Shown here in pieces: positions 25,734 through 33,433 of a stretch of DNA of 34,783 nt. The notes under the pieces were generated by a model, which was not told where the DNA came from, did not search any database, and saw only the letters and a program-made list of their open reading frames with translations. The stretch is from a bacterium. Its GTDB lineage: Bacteria; Arandabacterota; Arandabacteria; Arandabacterales; Arandabacteraceae. Numbering within the stretch: position 1 is the first letter of the stretch; each line of letters starts with the position of its first letter. The position numbers and the translations under genes are program-made. The stretch lies in assembly GCA_025774845.1 (NCBI GenBank), contig JALGZP010000023.1, positions 1 through 34,783 of the forward strand, in the 5' to 3' direction.

Positions 25734-26751
25734 GATCGAAGCCTTGTTGTATGAAACCCTGCAGGATGGAAGCGCACGGTGCGGCATCTGTGAGCGCAGA
25801 TGCGTGATTGCCGACGGTGGTTGCGGTCACTGCTCTACGAGGAAGAACCGCGACGGCAAGATATACGCTGTGACATATGGCGAGGTATCCACAAGAACGA
25901 TCGCTCCCATCGAAGCCAAGCCCGTCTTCCACTTCCTGCCGGGATCGAAATGGCTCTCTCTCGGCAGTCTCGGCTGCAACCTGCAATGCACCGGTTGTCA
26001 GAACTGGGAGATCGCCCATGACAAGCCGTGTGAAGTGCCGGGCGGCAAGACCGAGTACATGGAACCCGAGAAGGTCGTAGCGCTTGCGAAGGAGGAGGCG
26101 TGCAAGGGAATATCCTGGACCTACAACGAACCTACCATGTGGCTTGAATACACACTCGAGGTGAACAAACTGGCCAAGAAGGAGGGGCTCTACACCAACT
26201 ATGTGACCAATGGCTACATGACAAAGGAAGCCCTGGATCGAATAGGCCCATATCTTGATGTGTTCAGGGTCGACATCAAGGGATTCTCACGGGACTTCTA
26301 TCGTAAGGTCGCAGGTGTAGATGATTATGAACCCATCCTTGAGAACACCCTGAGGGCAAAGAGCAAGTGGAACATGCATGTAGAAGTGGTGACCAATGTG
26401 ATACCCGGTCTCAACGACGGCGAGATCGAACTGGGGAGGCTTGCTACCTGGATAGCATCCCGACTCGGCAAGAGGACCCCCTGGCATATTACGCGGTTCC
26501 TGCCCTATCTCGAGCTCTCCGACATCCCGTGCACACCGCTGGAAACCCTCGACCGGGTTCGGAAGATCGGTCTGGATGTCGGTTTGCTCTATGTCTACAT
26601 CGGGAATGTGACGGGGCATCCCGGTGAAAACACCTACTGTCCCAAGTGCTCGGATGTCGTGATAGGCCGTTATCATTTCAGTGTGATTGCCCACAACATC
26701 GTTGACAACCGGTGCAAGTACTGTGGCCAAAAAGTCACCGGCTTCTTCTAA
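25726..26751 (+). CDS. amrS: AmrS-type radical SAM enzyme (AmmeMemoRadiSam family)
   Basis: The 341-residue product has an N-terminal cysteine cluster (CGICERRCVIADGGCGHC), the radical SAM cluster C84-C88-C91 in LGCNLQCTGCQNW, the family block GISWTYNEPTMWLEY, VDIKGFSRDFYRKVAG and a C-terminal cysteine-rich tail (YCPKCSD and CKYCGQKVTGFF). These match the radical SAM member of the AmmeMemoRadiSam group, relatives of pyruvate-formate-lyase activating enzymes. The other members (AMMECR1-like and MEMO-like) are not seen in this window. ATG at 25726 is chosen because GGAG lies 6 bases before it; an in-frame ATG at 25714 is possible. It is the last gene of the ltaE operon, and its 3' end abuts the RAYT element. 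Confidence 0.92.
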   Translation: MPEIEALLYETLQDGSARCGICERRCVIADGGCGHCSTRKNRDGKIYAVTYGEVSTRTIAPIEAKPVFHFLPGSKWLSLGSLGCNLQCTGCQNWEIAHDKPCEVPGGKTEYMEPEKVVALAKEEACKGISWTYNEPTMWLEYTLEVNKLAKKEGLYTNYVTNGYMTKEALDRIGPYLDVFRVDIKGFSRDFYRKVAGVDDYEPILENTLRAKSKWNMHVEVVTNVIPGLNDGEIELGRLATWIASRLGKRTPWHITRFLPYLELSDIPCTPLETLDRVRKIGLDVGLLYVYIGNVTGHPGENTYCPKCSDVVIGRYHFSVIAHNIVDNRCKYCGQKVTGFF

Positions 26752-26759
26752 CCCCCAAA

Positions 26760-26886
26760 AACCCCCTGGGTCACAAATCCCCTGGGGTCAATCCCCTGGG
26801 GTCAGAGCTCGAAATTTGCGCAAATCCCCTGGGGTCAGAGCTCGAAATTTGCGCAAATCCCTTGGGGTCAGAGCTCGAAATTTGCG
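26760..26886 (+). repeat. Tandem palindromic repeats of 33 bp, three full and two partial copies
   Basis: Full copies occupy 26789-26821, 26822-26854 and 26855-26886, nearly identical, with the core CCCCTGGGGTCAGAGCTCG followed by AAATTTGCGC. Two 15-base partial copies lie at 26760-26774 and 26775-26788. Copy boundaries bring GCGCAAAT and ATTTGCGC together as inverted repeats, so a unit can fold into a hairpin; CCCCTGGGG and GAGCTC are internal palindromes. The third copy runs into the stop codon of the transposase on the opposite strand. This is the REP-like partner of the RAYT enzyme. Confidence 0.9.
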
Positions 26887-27750
26887 TCAGTGGGACTCTC
26901 TCTTGGACTGCGATCGTCTGAGCTTCCGCGTTAACGTAGACTGATGAACCCCCAAGAATGCTGCTATATCCTTAAGGGTGTATCCATGGCGATCTCGAGC
27001 AATCCGGATAGCATGCGCGCTGGATGGCCATCTCCCCGTCTTTCCGAATATCCGCGCCAGCGAAGGGCGAGGGGCAGACCTTTCAGTTCGGGAGATGCCA
27101 TCTACTGGTTTCTTCTCTTCGAAGTACGGGCGCATTCCCTTGATGAATTTCTCACCTCCTAGAAGCACTCCTCCAACTAGATTACTCCATGGGGAGGCGC
27201 TTCGAAGTCCCGCCAACACGAATTCTCGGTAAGCCTTGCGTGAACTGCGTGAGTCACGACCGAATTGGCTCAGTACCCACTCGACATCAAGAAAGCCCGG
27301 CGTTGGTGCCCGACCCATAGTGGCAGCGTAGCTGGACCACTTCCATTCCTCAGGCTTTGTGACGAGACCGGCCCTTACCGGGTTCAAGACAACATACCTG
27401 CATAACTCAAGCAGGTAGCTTTCCCTGTCAACCAGGATGGCTGTGAATCTGCCCTGCAGACCGTGACCAACTCGATCGTGTCTTCTATTGAATGCCTGAA
27501 CGTATACTCCGTTGAGGTACTTCATTCCCATTGAGAGTTTCGCATCCGGAGTCTCGACCAGAAGGTGGTAGTGGTTCGGCATGAGACAGTGGGCATGGAC
27601 TACCCATTTGCATGACTCTACGACAACTGCAAGTGTTGAGAAGAATGAACGGAAATCCCTCTCATCCAGAAAAATCCGCTGCTTCTGGTTTCCGCGAGAC
27701 GTGACGTGATAGATAGCCCCAGGGAATTCTATGCGTATCGGTCGCACCAT
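26887..27750 (-). CDS. REP-associated tyrosine (Y1, HUH) transposase
   Basis: The product begins MVRPIRIEFPGAIYHVTSRGNQ, the usual start of this family, so ATG at 27750 is preferred over the in-frame ATG at 27771. The 287-residue protein has the HUH motif H60-Y61-H62 in LMPNHYHLLVET and tyrosines Y112 and Y119 in SYLLELCRYVVLNPVRAG, one of which is the nucleophile. A C-terminal helix-turn-helix (GYTLKDIAAFLGVHQSTLTRKLRR) would recognise the repeat DNA. Such enzymes cut and join single-stranded DNA at REP hairpins, and many are domesticated. The frame is intact. Its end overlaps the tandem repeats. Confidence 0.95.
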   Translation of the reverse strand: MVRPIRIEFPGAIYHVTSRGNQKQRIFLDERDFRSFFSTLAVVVESCKWVVHAHCLMPNHYHLLVETPDAKLSMGMKYLNGVYVQAFNRRHDRVGHGLQGRFTAILVDRESYLLELCRYVVLNPVRAGLVTKPEEWKWSSYAATMGRAPTPGFLDVEWVLSQFGRDSRSSRKAYREFVLAGLRSASPWSNLVGGVLLGGEKFIKGMRPYFEEKKPVDGISRTERSAPRPSLARIFGKTGRWPSSAHAIRIARDRHGYTLKDIAAFLGVHQSTLTRKLRRSQSKRESH

Positions 27751-27839
27751 ACGCTGGGTTACCGATTGCATAACTCATACCAGTTCAATCCAAAGGATTG
27801 TCGGCCTCAGGTCGGTTTGAATTGATCTCCGGACCCCGC

Positions 27840-27867
27840 GCGCAAATTTCGAGCTCTGACCCCAAGG
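27840..27867 (-). repeat. Inverted right-end copy of the RAYT repeat
   Basis: The reverse complement reads GGGGTCAGAGCTCGAAAT then TTGCGC, the same core as the tandem copies at 26789-26886 but in opposite orientation. A TTGACA follows 9 bases later (27877-27882), so the element end lies next to a possible promoter for the lamin-tail gene, though no good -10 hexamer is visible. Confidence 0.85.
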
Positions 27868-27926
27868 TGTTTGCGGTTGACATTGGAGCCAGGTTATGGA
27901 ATATATCGAGATGGTGGAGGTGGTGG

Positions 27927-29609
27927 ATGGGACGGGGACAGGTTGTTCCGATCTTAACGGCCTCGCTGGCCGTTTTTGTCTTTACGGGATCACAGATCGT
28001 CATAAACGAGGTCCTTTACGATCCGGATGGCAGGGACACAGGGTTTGAATTCGTGGAGCTTTTCAACGGATCCCCCGAGCCGGCGTGTCTTCAGGGCTGG
28101 ACGTTTGAGACAGGGAACGGTGCCTACCCGAACCGGTGGAAGCACGAGTGGACGGGCTCGGAAACCGATACCATAGGAGCTCGTGGTTTCTTTGTTATCG
28201 GCGAGGAGCTCTTGTCACCTCCTCCGGACTGCGTGACGGCCCTCGATCTTCAGAACGGTCCGGACGGATGCCGGCTTGTTACCCCCGACGGGAGTGTGGA
28301 TGTGGTTGGGTGGGGAGATCTCGTATACGGGGAATACTACGAAGGCTCTCCTGCGACGCGTGCGTCTTCGGGCTCGAGCATCGGCCGGGATCCGGACGGG
28401 TCGGATGAGGATCTTAACTCTGAAGACTTCTCTGTGCTTGAGGTCCCGTCGCCTGGTGACTTCAACCATCCCCCCTTTGACCTTGCCGTCGAAAAGGCGG
28501 GCCTTTCGAGGTATACCTCAACCTCCGGAGCGGATATCGATATCGTATGCAGGCTCGTAAACCGTGGGATCGAGGTGTGTGGTGGTACCACCGTGTTTGC
28601 AGCGCTCGGGGTATCACCTGACAGTATCCACGTTCCAGAGGATCTCGCGCCCTCCGAGCGAGTCAAGGTGGTTGTCAGACTGCCCCATCCGGGCGAGGGA
28701 ATACATGAGATCCGTGCCTGGCACCGGAATGTCCTCGACAGATGGCACCTGAATGACAGCGTGTCGACCAGCATCGTGCTTCCGCCACCGCCGGTGGTGA
28801 TAAACGAGGTGATGTTTAAACCGGTGGGTACCGAGTGCGAGTGGATAGAGATTTTCGCACACGGTGCTTCCGGAACCAACCTTCGGGATTGGACGCTTGA
28901 AGATCACCGGGGAACCAGAAGAAGGCTTAGCGCTGATGACCTTATCCTCTCACAGGGCGACATGCTGATGCTCGTCGAGGACGTGGAGGTGTTTGAAATA
29001 GCCCACTCTGAACTGGACCCGAGCCGTGTCTTAAGACCCGGTGGTGGGTGGCCGACACTCAACGATGTCGATGGCCCTCTTGGCTTCGCCGACATGATCA
29101 TTGTGAGAGATGCCCGTGGTACGACGGTTGATTCCATTGCCTATAGGGCGCGCTGGAGCAGGCCCGGCATATCATTCGAGCGTATCGATCCTCGCGGACC
29201 CTCATCCCGTTCATCGAACTGGTCCCCACACTACGGCACTTCGAGCGGTAGCCCCGGCCGGGCGAACAGCGTCTCATTCCATCTTCCCCGAGACGGGAGC
29301 ATACTCACTCTCAGTCCTGCGGCGTTCAGTCCGGATGGTGACGGGCGGGACGACCTGCTTGCCATCGCCGTCAGACTCGGGGAACCGTGCGTGGTGAGAT
29401 TGAGCATCTTCGATCTAAGCGGACGACCTGTAACAAGGCTGATTGATGGCGAGGTGGTCGAGATGTCGCGGACCACCTTCTGGGACGGAAGGGATGAAAA
29501 CGATTCACGCCAGGCAATGGGTGCTTATCTGGTCCTCCTGGAAGCGCAAGCGACAGACTCGAATAGAACCTACCGGGCAAGATCCCCTGCGGTTCTGGTG
29601 AGACGATGA
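27927..29609 (+). CDS. Secreted lamin-tail-domain protein with FlgD-like C-terminal domain
   Basis: The 560-residue product starts with a signal peptide (VVPILTASLAVFVFTGS, about 6-22). Then come a lamin-tail domain (about 23-150: IVINEVLYDP, EFVELFNGS, LQGWTFETG), a CARDB-like beta domain (about 185-275), a second lamin-tail domain (about 289-420: VVINEVMFKP, EWIEIFAHG, LRDWTLED) and a C-terminal domain (about 457-560: FSPDGDGRDD, LSIFDLSGRPVTRL, FWDGRDENDS, GAYLVLLEA) like the FlgD-Ig and gliding-type sorting domains of FCB bacteria. It is probably exported to the cell surface. The frame is open from 27798 through the repeat, but ATG 27927 is chosen (GGAGG 6 bases upstream and signal peptide directly after). 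It overlaps the next gene by 4 bases. Confidence 0.88.
   Translation: MGRGQVVPILTASLAVFVFTGSQIVINEVLYDPDGRDTGFEFVELFNGSPEPACLQGWTFETGNGAYPNRWKHEWTGSETDTIGARGFFVIGEELLSPPPDCVTALDLQNGPDGCRLVTPDGSVDVVGWGDLVYGEYYEGSPATRASSGSSIGRDPDGSDEDLNSEDFSVLEVPSPGDFNHPPFDLAVEKAGLSRYTSTSGADIDIVCRLVNRGIEVCGGTTVFAALGVSPDSIHVPEDLAPSERVKVVVRLPHPGEGIHEIRAWHRNVLDRWHLNDSVSTSIVLPPPPVVINEVMFKPVGTECEWIEIFAHGASGTNLRDWTLEDHRGTRRRLSADDLILSQGDMLMLVEDVEVFEIAHSELDPSRVLRPGGGWPTLNDVDGPLGFADMIIVRDARGTTVDSIAYRARWSRPGISFERIDPRGPSSRSSNWSPHYGTSSGSPGRANSVSFHLPRDGSILTLSPAAFSPDGDGRDDLLAIAVRLGEPCVVRLSIFDLSGRPVTRLIDGEVVEMSRTTFWDGRDENDSRQAMGAYLVLLEAQATDSNRTYRARSPAVLVRR
27956..27977 (+). terminator. Terminator-like hairpin and T-run inside the signal-peptide codons
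   Basis: AACGGCC (27956-27962), loop TCGCT, GGCCGTT (27968-27974), then a run of five T (27973-27977) and GTCTTT. This is a textbook intrinsic-terminator shape, but it lies 30 bases inside the lamin-tail gene. It could stop read-through into the gene when translation is weak, or be a coincidence of Leu-Thr-Ala-Ser-Leu-Ala-Val-Phe codons. Confidence 0.45.
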
Positions 29610-30484
29610 CGAAACGAGGTATGAAAGCCTGGACGCCCTCCGGGCCGGCAGGTGTCAAAACGGCCATTGTCTCAGCCTGTATGTTCCTCGTCGCCGGTCT
29701 GCTGCCAGTGACCGGTTGCCTTGCCTCATTTGAAATCGATCCGGTGTCCCCCGCCGAGAGGGGTGCAGCTACCCATCTGGCTCTCGGCCGGGTGGAGCGA
29801 ACACAGGGTGCGTCCTGTGCGGATGGCTGGGGAGCTACCGGGTCCGGCTCGGTCCGGTGCTATGGTTTCAAACCATTCGGCATGAGTGAGATTGACTTCG
29901 GGGCGATCTGGGTATCCGTGCATCTGGGGGATGAGACACACCGGCTGTCCATGTCGTACCAGAGACTCAAGATACTGTCATACGTTGAGGAGACCTACCT
30001 GATTTCGCATGGTTTGAGGTTCGGCAGGCTTCGGTGTCTGCCGGTCGTCCGAATGGGGACCGTGAAATTCGATGGAGAGCAGATGGATCTGGTGTGGCTT
30101 TGGGATCTACACCTCACGGCTGATGTCGGAGACGGCATGGATATCTTTGTCGGGCTTAAGAACCCTCTCGCACTGGACCTGTCGGAAAGTGGTGTCGTGT
30201 TTCCAGCATCGGTCACGCTCGGTTTCGGCTTCCCTGTGGCAGGGTGCCTGGGATGGGGTATCGAGGTGCGAAAGGAGGGCGGTCACCCGACGTCCATTGC
30301 CACCGGCGGGGAATGGTACATCGCCGGGGGATTCGTACTGAGAACGGGCTTGAGAACCTACCCGCAGGAGTTTTGCCTTGGTGTGGGTTTTGGTCTCGGA
30401 CACGGGGTGGTCGATGTTGCTACGAGCGTGGTGCCGGATCTGGGAGCGACGCACGAGGTTGGCGGTGCATGGGCGTGGGATTAA
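29606..30484 (+). CDS. Exported beta-rich protein, probably outer-membrane associated
   Basis: The 292-residue product has an N-terminal export signal (TAIVSACMFLVAGLLPVTGC, about 19-38); VTGC fits a lipobox, so it may be a lipoprotein. The remainder consists of alternating hydrophobic strands with glycine turns, and it ends GFGLGHGVVDVATSV.PDLG..HEVGGAWAW, an aromatic-rich tail typical of beta-barrel or PorV-like proteins. I do not recognise a specific family. Its ATG overlaps the stop of the lamin-tail gene (ATGA), so the two are translationally coupled and may function together at the surface. Confidence 0.75.
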   Translation: MTKRGMKAWTPSGPAGVKTAIVSACMFLVAGLLPVTGCLASFEIDPVSPAERGAATHLALGRVERTQGASCADGWGATGSGSVRCYGFKPFGMSEIDFGAIWVSVHLGDETHRLSMSYQRLKILSYVEETYLISHGLRFGRLRCLPVVRMGTVKFDGEQMDLVWLWDLHLTADVGDGMDIFVGLKNPLALDLSESGVVFPASVTLGFGFPVAGCLGWGIEVRKEGGHPTSIATGGEWYIAGGFVLRTGLRTYPQEFCLGVGFGLGHGVVDVATSVVPDLGATHEVGGAWAWD

Positions 30485-30624
30485 TGTCACGACGGTGACA
30501 CGCATGTCAGGAAACCGACACCGGTTTGGTGAGATTTGCGAAGGCCTTGGAATCCGTCGTCTATCTCCACAGACCGGGTTGGCATACAACTTGTAATGTA
30601 AGACCGGGGAGGATGGTGTGATAA

Positions 30625-30657
30625 GGGTGGAAGGTTCCCGCGCCGTAACCTCCACCC
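30625..30657 (+). terminator. Strong hairpin ending the lamin-tail transcript
   Basis: GGGTGGA-A-GGTT (30625-30636) pairs with AACCTCCACCC (30647-30657): 11 bp with a single bulged A around a 10-base loop. A pyrimidine-rich tract (TTCCTCCTCTTT) follows instead of pure T. The remainder of the gap between 30485 and 30678 shows nothing else. Confidence 0.55.
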
Positions 30658-30678
30658 ATTCCTCCTCTTTGCCTCATA

Positions 30679-30708
30679 TTGACCGAACACTTAAACCTGT
30701 GTTAGCAT
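30679..30708 (+). promoter_or_regulatory. Possible promoter of the phosphoesterase gene
   Basis: TTGACC (30679-30684), 18 bases, TAGCAT (30703-30708). The same -10 form, TAGCAT, is used in the proposed rho promoter. Confidence 0.4.
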
Positions 30709-30729
30709 CTCATCTACTACTGGAGTGTT

Positions 30730-31521
30730 ATGAAGAAGAGATTCTATATCTTGATCGCCTTTGGCCTGCTGCTTTGCTATTCAGGTCTTATAGAACCGTA
30801 CTGGATTTCGCAGACGACCCACGATCTCACCATCGACGGGCTTGGACTCAAGGAACTCACAATCGTACAGATAGCTGATATCCACACGCACAAGTTCGGC
30901 TGGAGGGAACGCGAGACAATCCGGAGGATAGAGGAGATCGATCCCGACTTCATCTTCATCACAGGTGATGTCTTCAGTTCAGGAGCCATACTATCAAGCG
31001 GTCTGACCTTTATAGAGAAGCTGGGGGCGCGGTACGGGATCTATCTTGCCCCCGGTAACGCAGACGGGAAGATCCTGAGCGCGATACGTTGGGGAAGGAT
31101 TGAAAGAGACACGCTCAACTGCGGAATCCTCATGAACGAGAGCGTCGACTGCGGACCGTTTGTGCTTGTGGGTATCGATGATCCCGTATCGGGCCGTGAG
31201 AACACGGCCGACGCCTTCGCGGGAGTAACACACACCAAACCTGTCTTCGTTATGACCCACTTCCATCCGGATAGGCTCCTCCGGGAGCTCGAACATCTGG
31301 GTGCGGACATGGTCTTCTCGGGGCACACACACGGCGGCCACATCGGAATTGCAACCGTCGTCGGTCTTGTCCCCTATGCCAACAGAAGCAAGTATATGGG
31401 CGGGCTCTACAAGCTGAACCACACCTACCTCAGTGTCACCAGGGGCATCGGCACGGGCATCTTCCCGTTCCGGTTCCTGTGCAGACCGGAAATAGTCGTT
31501 TTTCACCTAAGGGGCGGCTGA
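30730..31521 (+). CDS. Membrane-anchored calcineurin-like metallophosphoesterase
   Basis: The 263-residue product has one N-terminal membrane segment (about 5-21) and a metallophosphoesterase domain: D50-I51-H52 in QIADIHTH, ITGDVFSSG, MTHFHPDRLL and the C-terminal SGHTHGGH (G198-G203). The layout matches the YaeI/YkuE group, some of which act on lipid-linked phosphates. The fourth motif, normally GNHD or GNHE, is G109-N110-A111-D112 here, so the catalytic histidine is replaced by alanine. LpxH, a lipid A enzyme, also departs at this position (GNRD), so activity is not excluded. It probably faces the periplasm or the inner face of the membrane. The HhH-barrel gene starts immediately after. 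Confidence 0.88.
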   Translation: MKKRFYILIAFGLLLCYSGLIEPYWISQTTHDLTIDGLGLKELTIVQIADIHTHKFGWRERETIRRIEEIDPDFIFITGDVFSSGAILSSGLTFIEKLGARYGIYLAPGNADGKILSAIRWGRIERDTLNCGILMNESVDCGPFVLVGIDDPVSGRENTADAFAGVTHTKPVFVMTHFHPDRLLRELEHLGADMVFSGHTHGGHIGIATVVGLVPYANRSKYMGGLYKLNHTYLSVTRGIGTGIFPFRFLCRPEIVVFHLRGG

Positions 31522-31523
31522 TA

Positions 31524-33416
31524 TTGCGGGTGCGATCGCTGGCTCTCGGCGTTCTGGTGTGTGCTGTCGTGTATACCGCAACTGTCACGCTGGCGTCGCC
31601 CGTCGATCCTTTCGAGAGAATGCTTGGTGATGTGGAAGATGAAGACGAGTACCTCGAACTGATCAACCTGCTTGATGCGGCCGTCAAGGAACCAGTCAAT
31701 CTGCTCGCCGCCGACCGGGACGAGATAAGCCGGTTACCATGGATAAGCCCGCTCCTTGCCGATCGCATAGTGGCTTTTGCAAAGACCGGTGAGTTGCGAT
31801 CGCTCGATGATCTCACGAAGATAGACGGCATCGACGAGCAAATGGTCGATCTCCTCAAGCCCTTTGTGATCGTCCGGTCCCCGAGGAAATGGGTCTCACC
31901 GGTTACCGGTCTTGCCCGGGTGCGAGTTATATCGTCACCCGTTTCGAGCTCCTACAGGGAGCACAAGACCTACCTCAGGTTCAGCCTGGGATGGAATGAC
32001 CATGAGGGCGGTTTCGTTGTCGAAAAAGACAGGGGTGAATCAAGGCTCAATGATTTCCAATCCTATTATCTTGCAGGCCGCTGGCGATGGGGGGAAGTGA
32101 TCGCAGGCAACTTTACGCTTGTCTCCGGACACGGGCTCGTTTTCTCCAACCCGTACGGGCATTCACCGTCCACAGTGAGCCCATGGCGATTCAGCCAAGG
32201 CGATTTCCGTCTCAAGCCTTATACGTCTGTTGATGAAAACTTCATGATGCAGGGAGCCGGATTGAAGCTTGAAGGCCAGAGGTTGGCGGTCTGCATCGCT
32301 CTGTCGCGCTCCTATTTCGATGTCGGTCTTGATTATGAGGGCAGGGTGAAGACGCTCAAGCAGACAGGCTACCACGTGACCACGAGTGACCTCGAGGGGG
32401 AGAATGCGCTTCGGGAAAACCTGCTTGCAGTTGCGGCAAGATATGACGGCGGCTTGCTTGATGTCAGGGCCAACCTGTCATACGCAGACTTTAACCGGGA
32501 CTTCAGCCCGGAGTTCAGCCGTGGTACACCCGGTGCGCTTTCACGGCACGGTAACCTCACCGGGAGCGTCGATCTTACGCTTGCCGGCAGCGAGAGTATG
32601 CTCTTTGCAGAGGCGGCTGGGACACGGGAAGGCAGGGAGGCCCTGCTCGGTGGATTTGCTTTTGACAGGTCACGGGTGAGTTTTCTGATGCTGGGGAGAC
32701 TCTACGATGACAGGTTCCTCAGCCTTCATGCCAGACCCTTCTCATTCTATTCGGGTGTGGGTACCGGTGAACGGGGTCTCTTTGCGCAGCTAATACTCAA
32801 ACCCATTCCTGCAGGACGGGTGACCGTCGGCAACGATCTTCACCGGAAGCGCGGGAAGGAAGGATCCGTTTCGGATCCTTCGGGTTCGGAGTCTTTCTTG
32901 AATCTTGAGTGGAGCACCGGCGATCTGACCTTGTCAGTAGGTGAGAAGATGCTGAGAAGCGAGACCCCTCCGGAACGTGAGGGCGATTCGACCGAAAAGA
33001 AGATGAGATTCAGGAGCCGGCTGGATGCCAGGTATGAGGTCACCAGATCGATGTGGCTCAGGGCCCGTTATGAGTTACTGCACGCGGAGACGGATGCGGG
33101 CGCGGGGCGTGAGCGGTCCTCGTCGGACCTGCTCAGACTCGACAGCGGTATTGGTATCGGCAAGATCGCCGAGGTCAAGGCTGGCGTCAGTGTCTTTACG
33201 ATAGGTGACTATGCATCGAGGATATACCAGTATGAGCCGGGGCTCCCTTACTACCCGGCACTGGAAATGTTGAAAAGTGACGGGACGAGGTGGTACAGTA
33301 TCGTATCCCTCCGGGGAGAATCGTTCGGGGGCCTGACTGCCAAGTATGGAAGGACGGCCTACAGCGATGACGAAGATAGATCGGCTTTTTTGTTTTACTA
33401 CAGTCTGAAGATCTGA
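31524..33416 (+). CDS. Exported helix-hairpin-helix protein with a long beta-strand-rich C-terminal region
   Basis: The product (630 residues from TTG 31524) has a signal peptide (RSLALGVLVCAVVYTATVTLASP), then a helix-hairpin-helix region (about 60-115: ISRLPWISPLLADRIVAFAKTGELRSLDDLTKIDGIDEQMVDLLKPF) like the DNA-binding part of ComEA. About 500 residues of amphipathic strands with aromatic ends follow, as in an outer-membrane barrel, finishing SAFLFYYSLKI. Proteins of this build occur in FCB phyla with no established role; binding of extracellular DNA for uptake is a reasonable inference. The start is uncertain: TTG 31524 has AAGGGG 9 bases upstream, GTG 31530 is an alternative, and the frame is open back to 31479. 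Confidence 0.82.
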   Translation: MRVRSLALGVLVCAVVYTATVTLASPVDPFERMLGDVEDEDEYLELINLLDAAVKEPVNLLAADRDEISRLPWISPLLADRIVAFAKTGELRSLDDLTKIDGIDEQMVDLLKPFVIVRSPRKWVSPVTGLARVRVISSPVSSSYREHKTYLRFSLGWNDHEGGFVVEKDRGESRLNDFQSYYLAGRWRWGEVIAGNFTLVSGHGLVFSNPYGHSPSTVSPWRFSQGDFRLKPYTSVDENFMMQGAGLKLEGQRLAVCIALSRSYFDVGLDYEGRVKTLKQTGYHVTTSDLEGENALRENLLAVAARYDGGLLDVRANLSYADFNRDFSPEFSRGTPGALSRHGNLTGSVDLTLAGSESMLFAEAAGTREGREALLGGFAFDRSRVSFLMLGRLYDDRFLSLHARPFSFYSGVGTGERGLFAQLILKPIPAGRVTVGNDLHRKRGKEGSVSDPSGSESFLNLEWSTGDLTLSVGEKMLRSETPPEREGDSTEKKMRFRSRLDARYEVTRSMWLRARYELLHAETDAGAGRERSSSDLLRLDSGIGIGKIAEVKAGVSVFTIGDYASRIYQYEPGLPYYPALEMLKSDGTRWYSIVSLRGESFGGLTAKYGRTAYSDDEDRSAFLFYYSLKI

Positions 33417-33433
33417 CTGAAAGAGCTGTTAAC

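Larger units (their letters stand above)
26760..27867 (-). mobile_element. RAYT (REP-associated tyrosine transposase) element
   Basis: The element is bounded by direct repeats at its left (26760-26886) and one inverted copy of the same repeat at its right (27840-27867), with the transposase gene on the minus strand between. The layout matches known RAYT loci, in which the gene is flanked by inverted REP sequences. No target-site duplication is expected for this class and none was found. Confidence 0.8.

Noticed and set aside
26760-26886. Short direct repeats resembling a CRISPR array
   Set aside because: Copies are directly adjacent with no unique spacers, no cas genes are near, and they flank a RAYT transposase.
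27798-27926. Upstream extension of the lamin-tail reading frame
   Set aside because: It runs through the inverted RAYT repeat, has no ribosome binding site and precedes the natural signal peptide.
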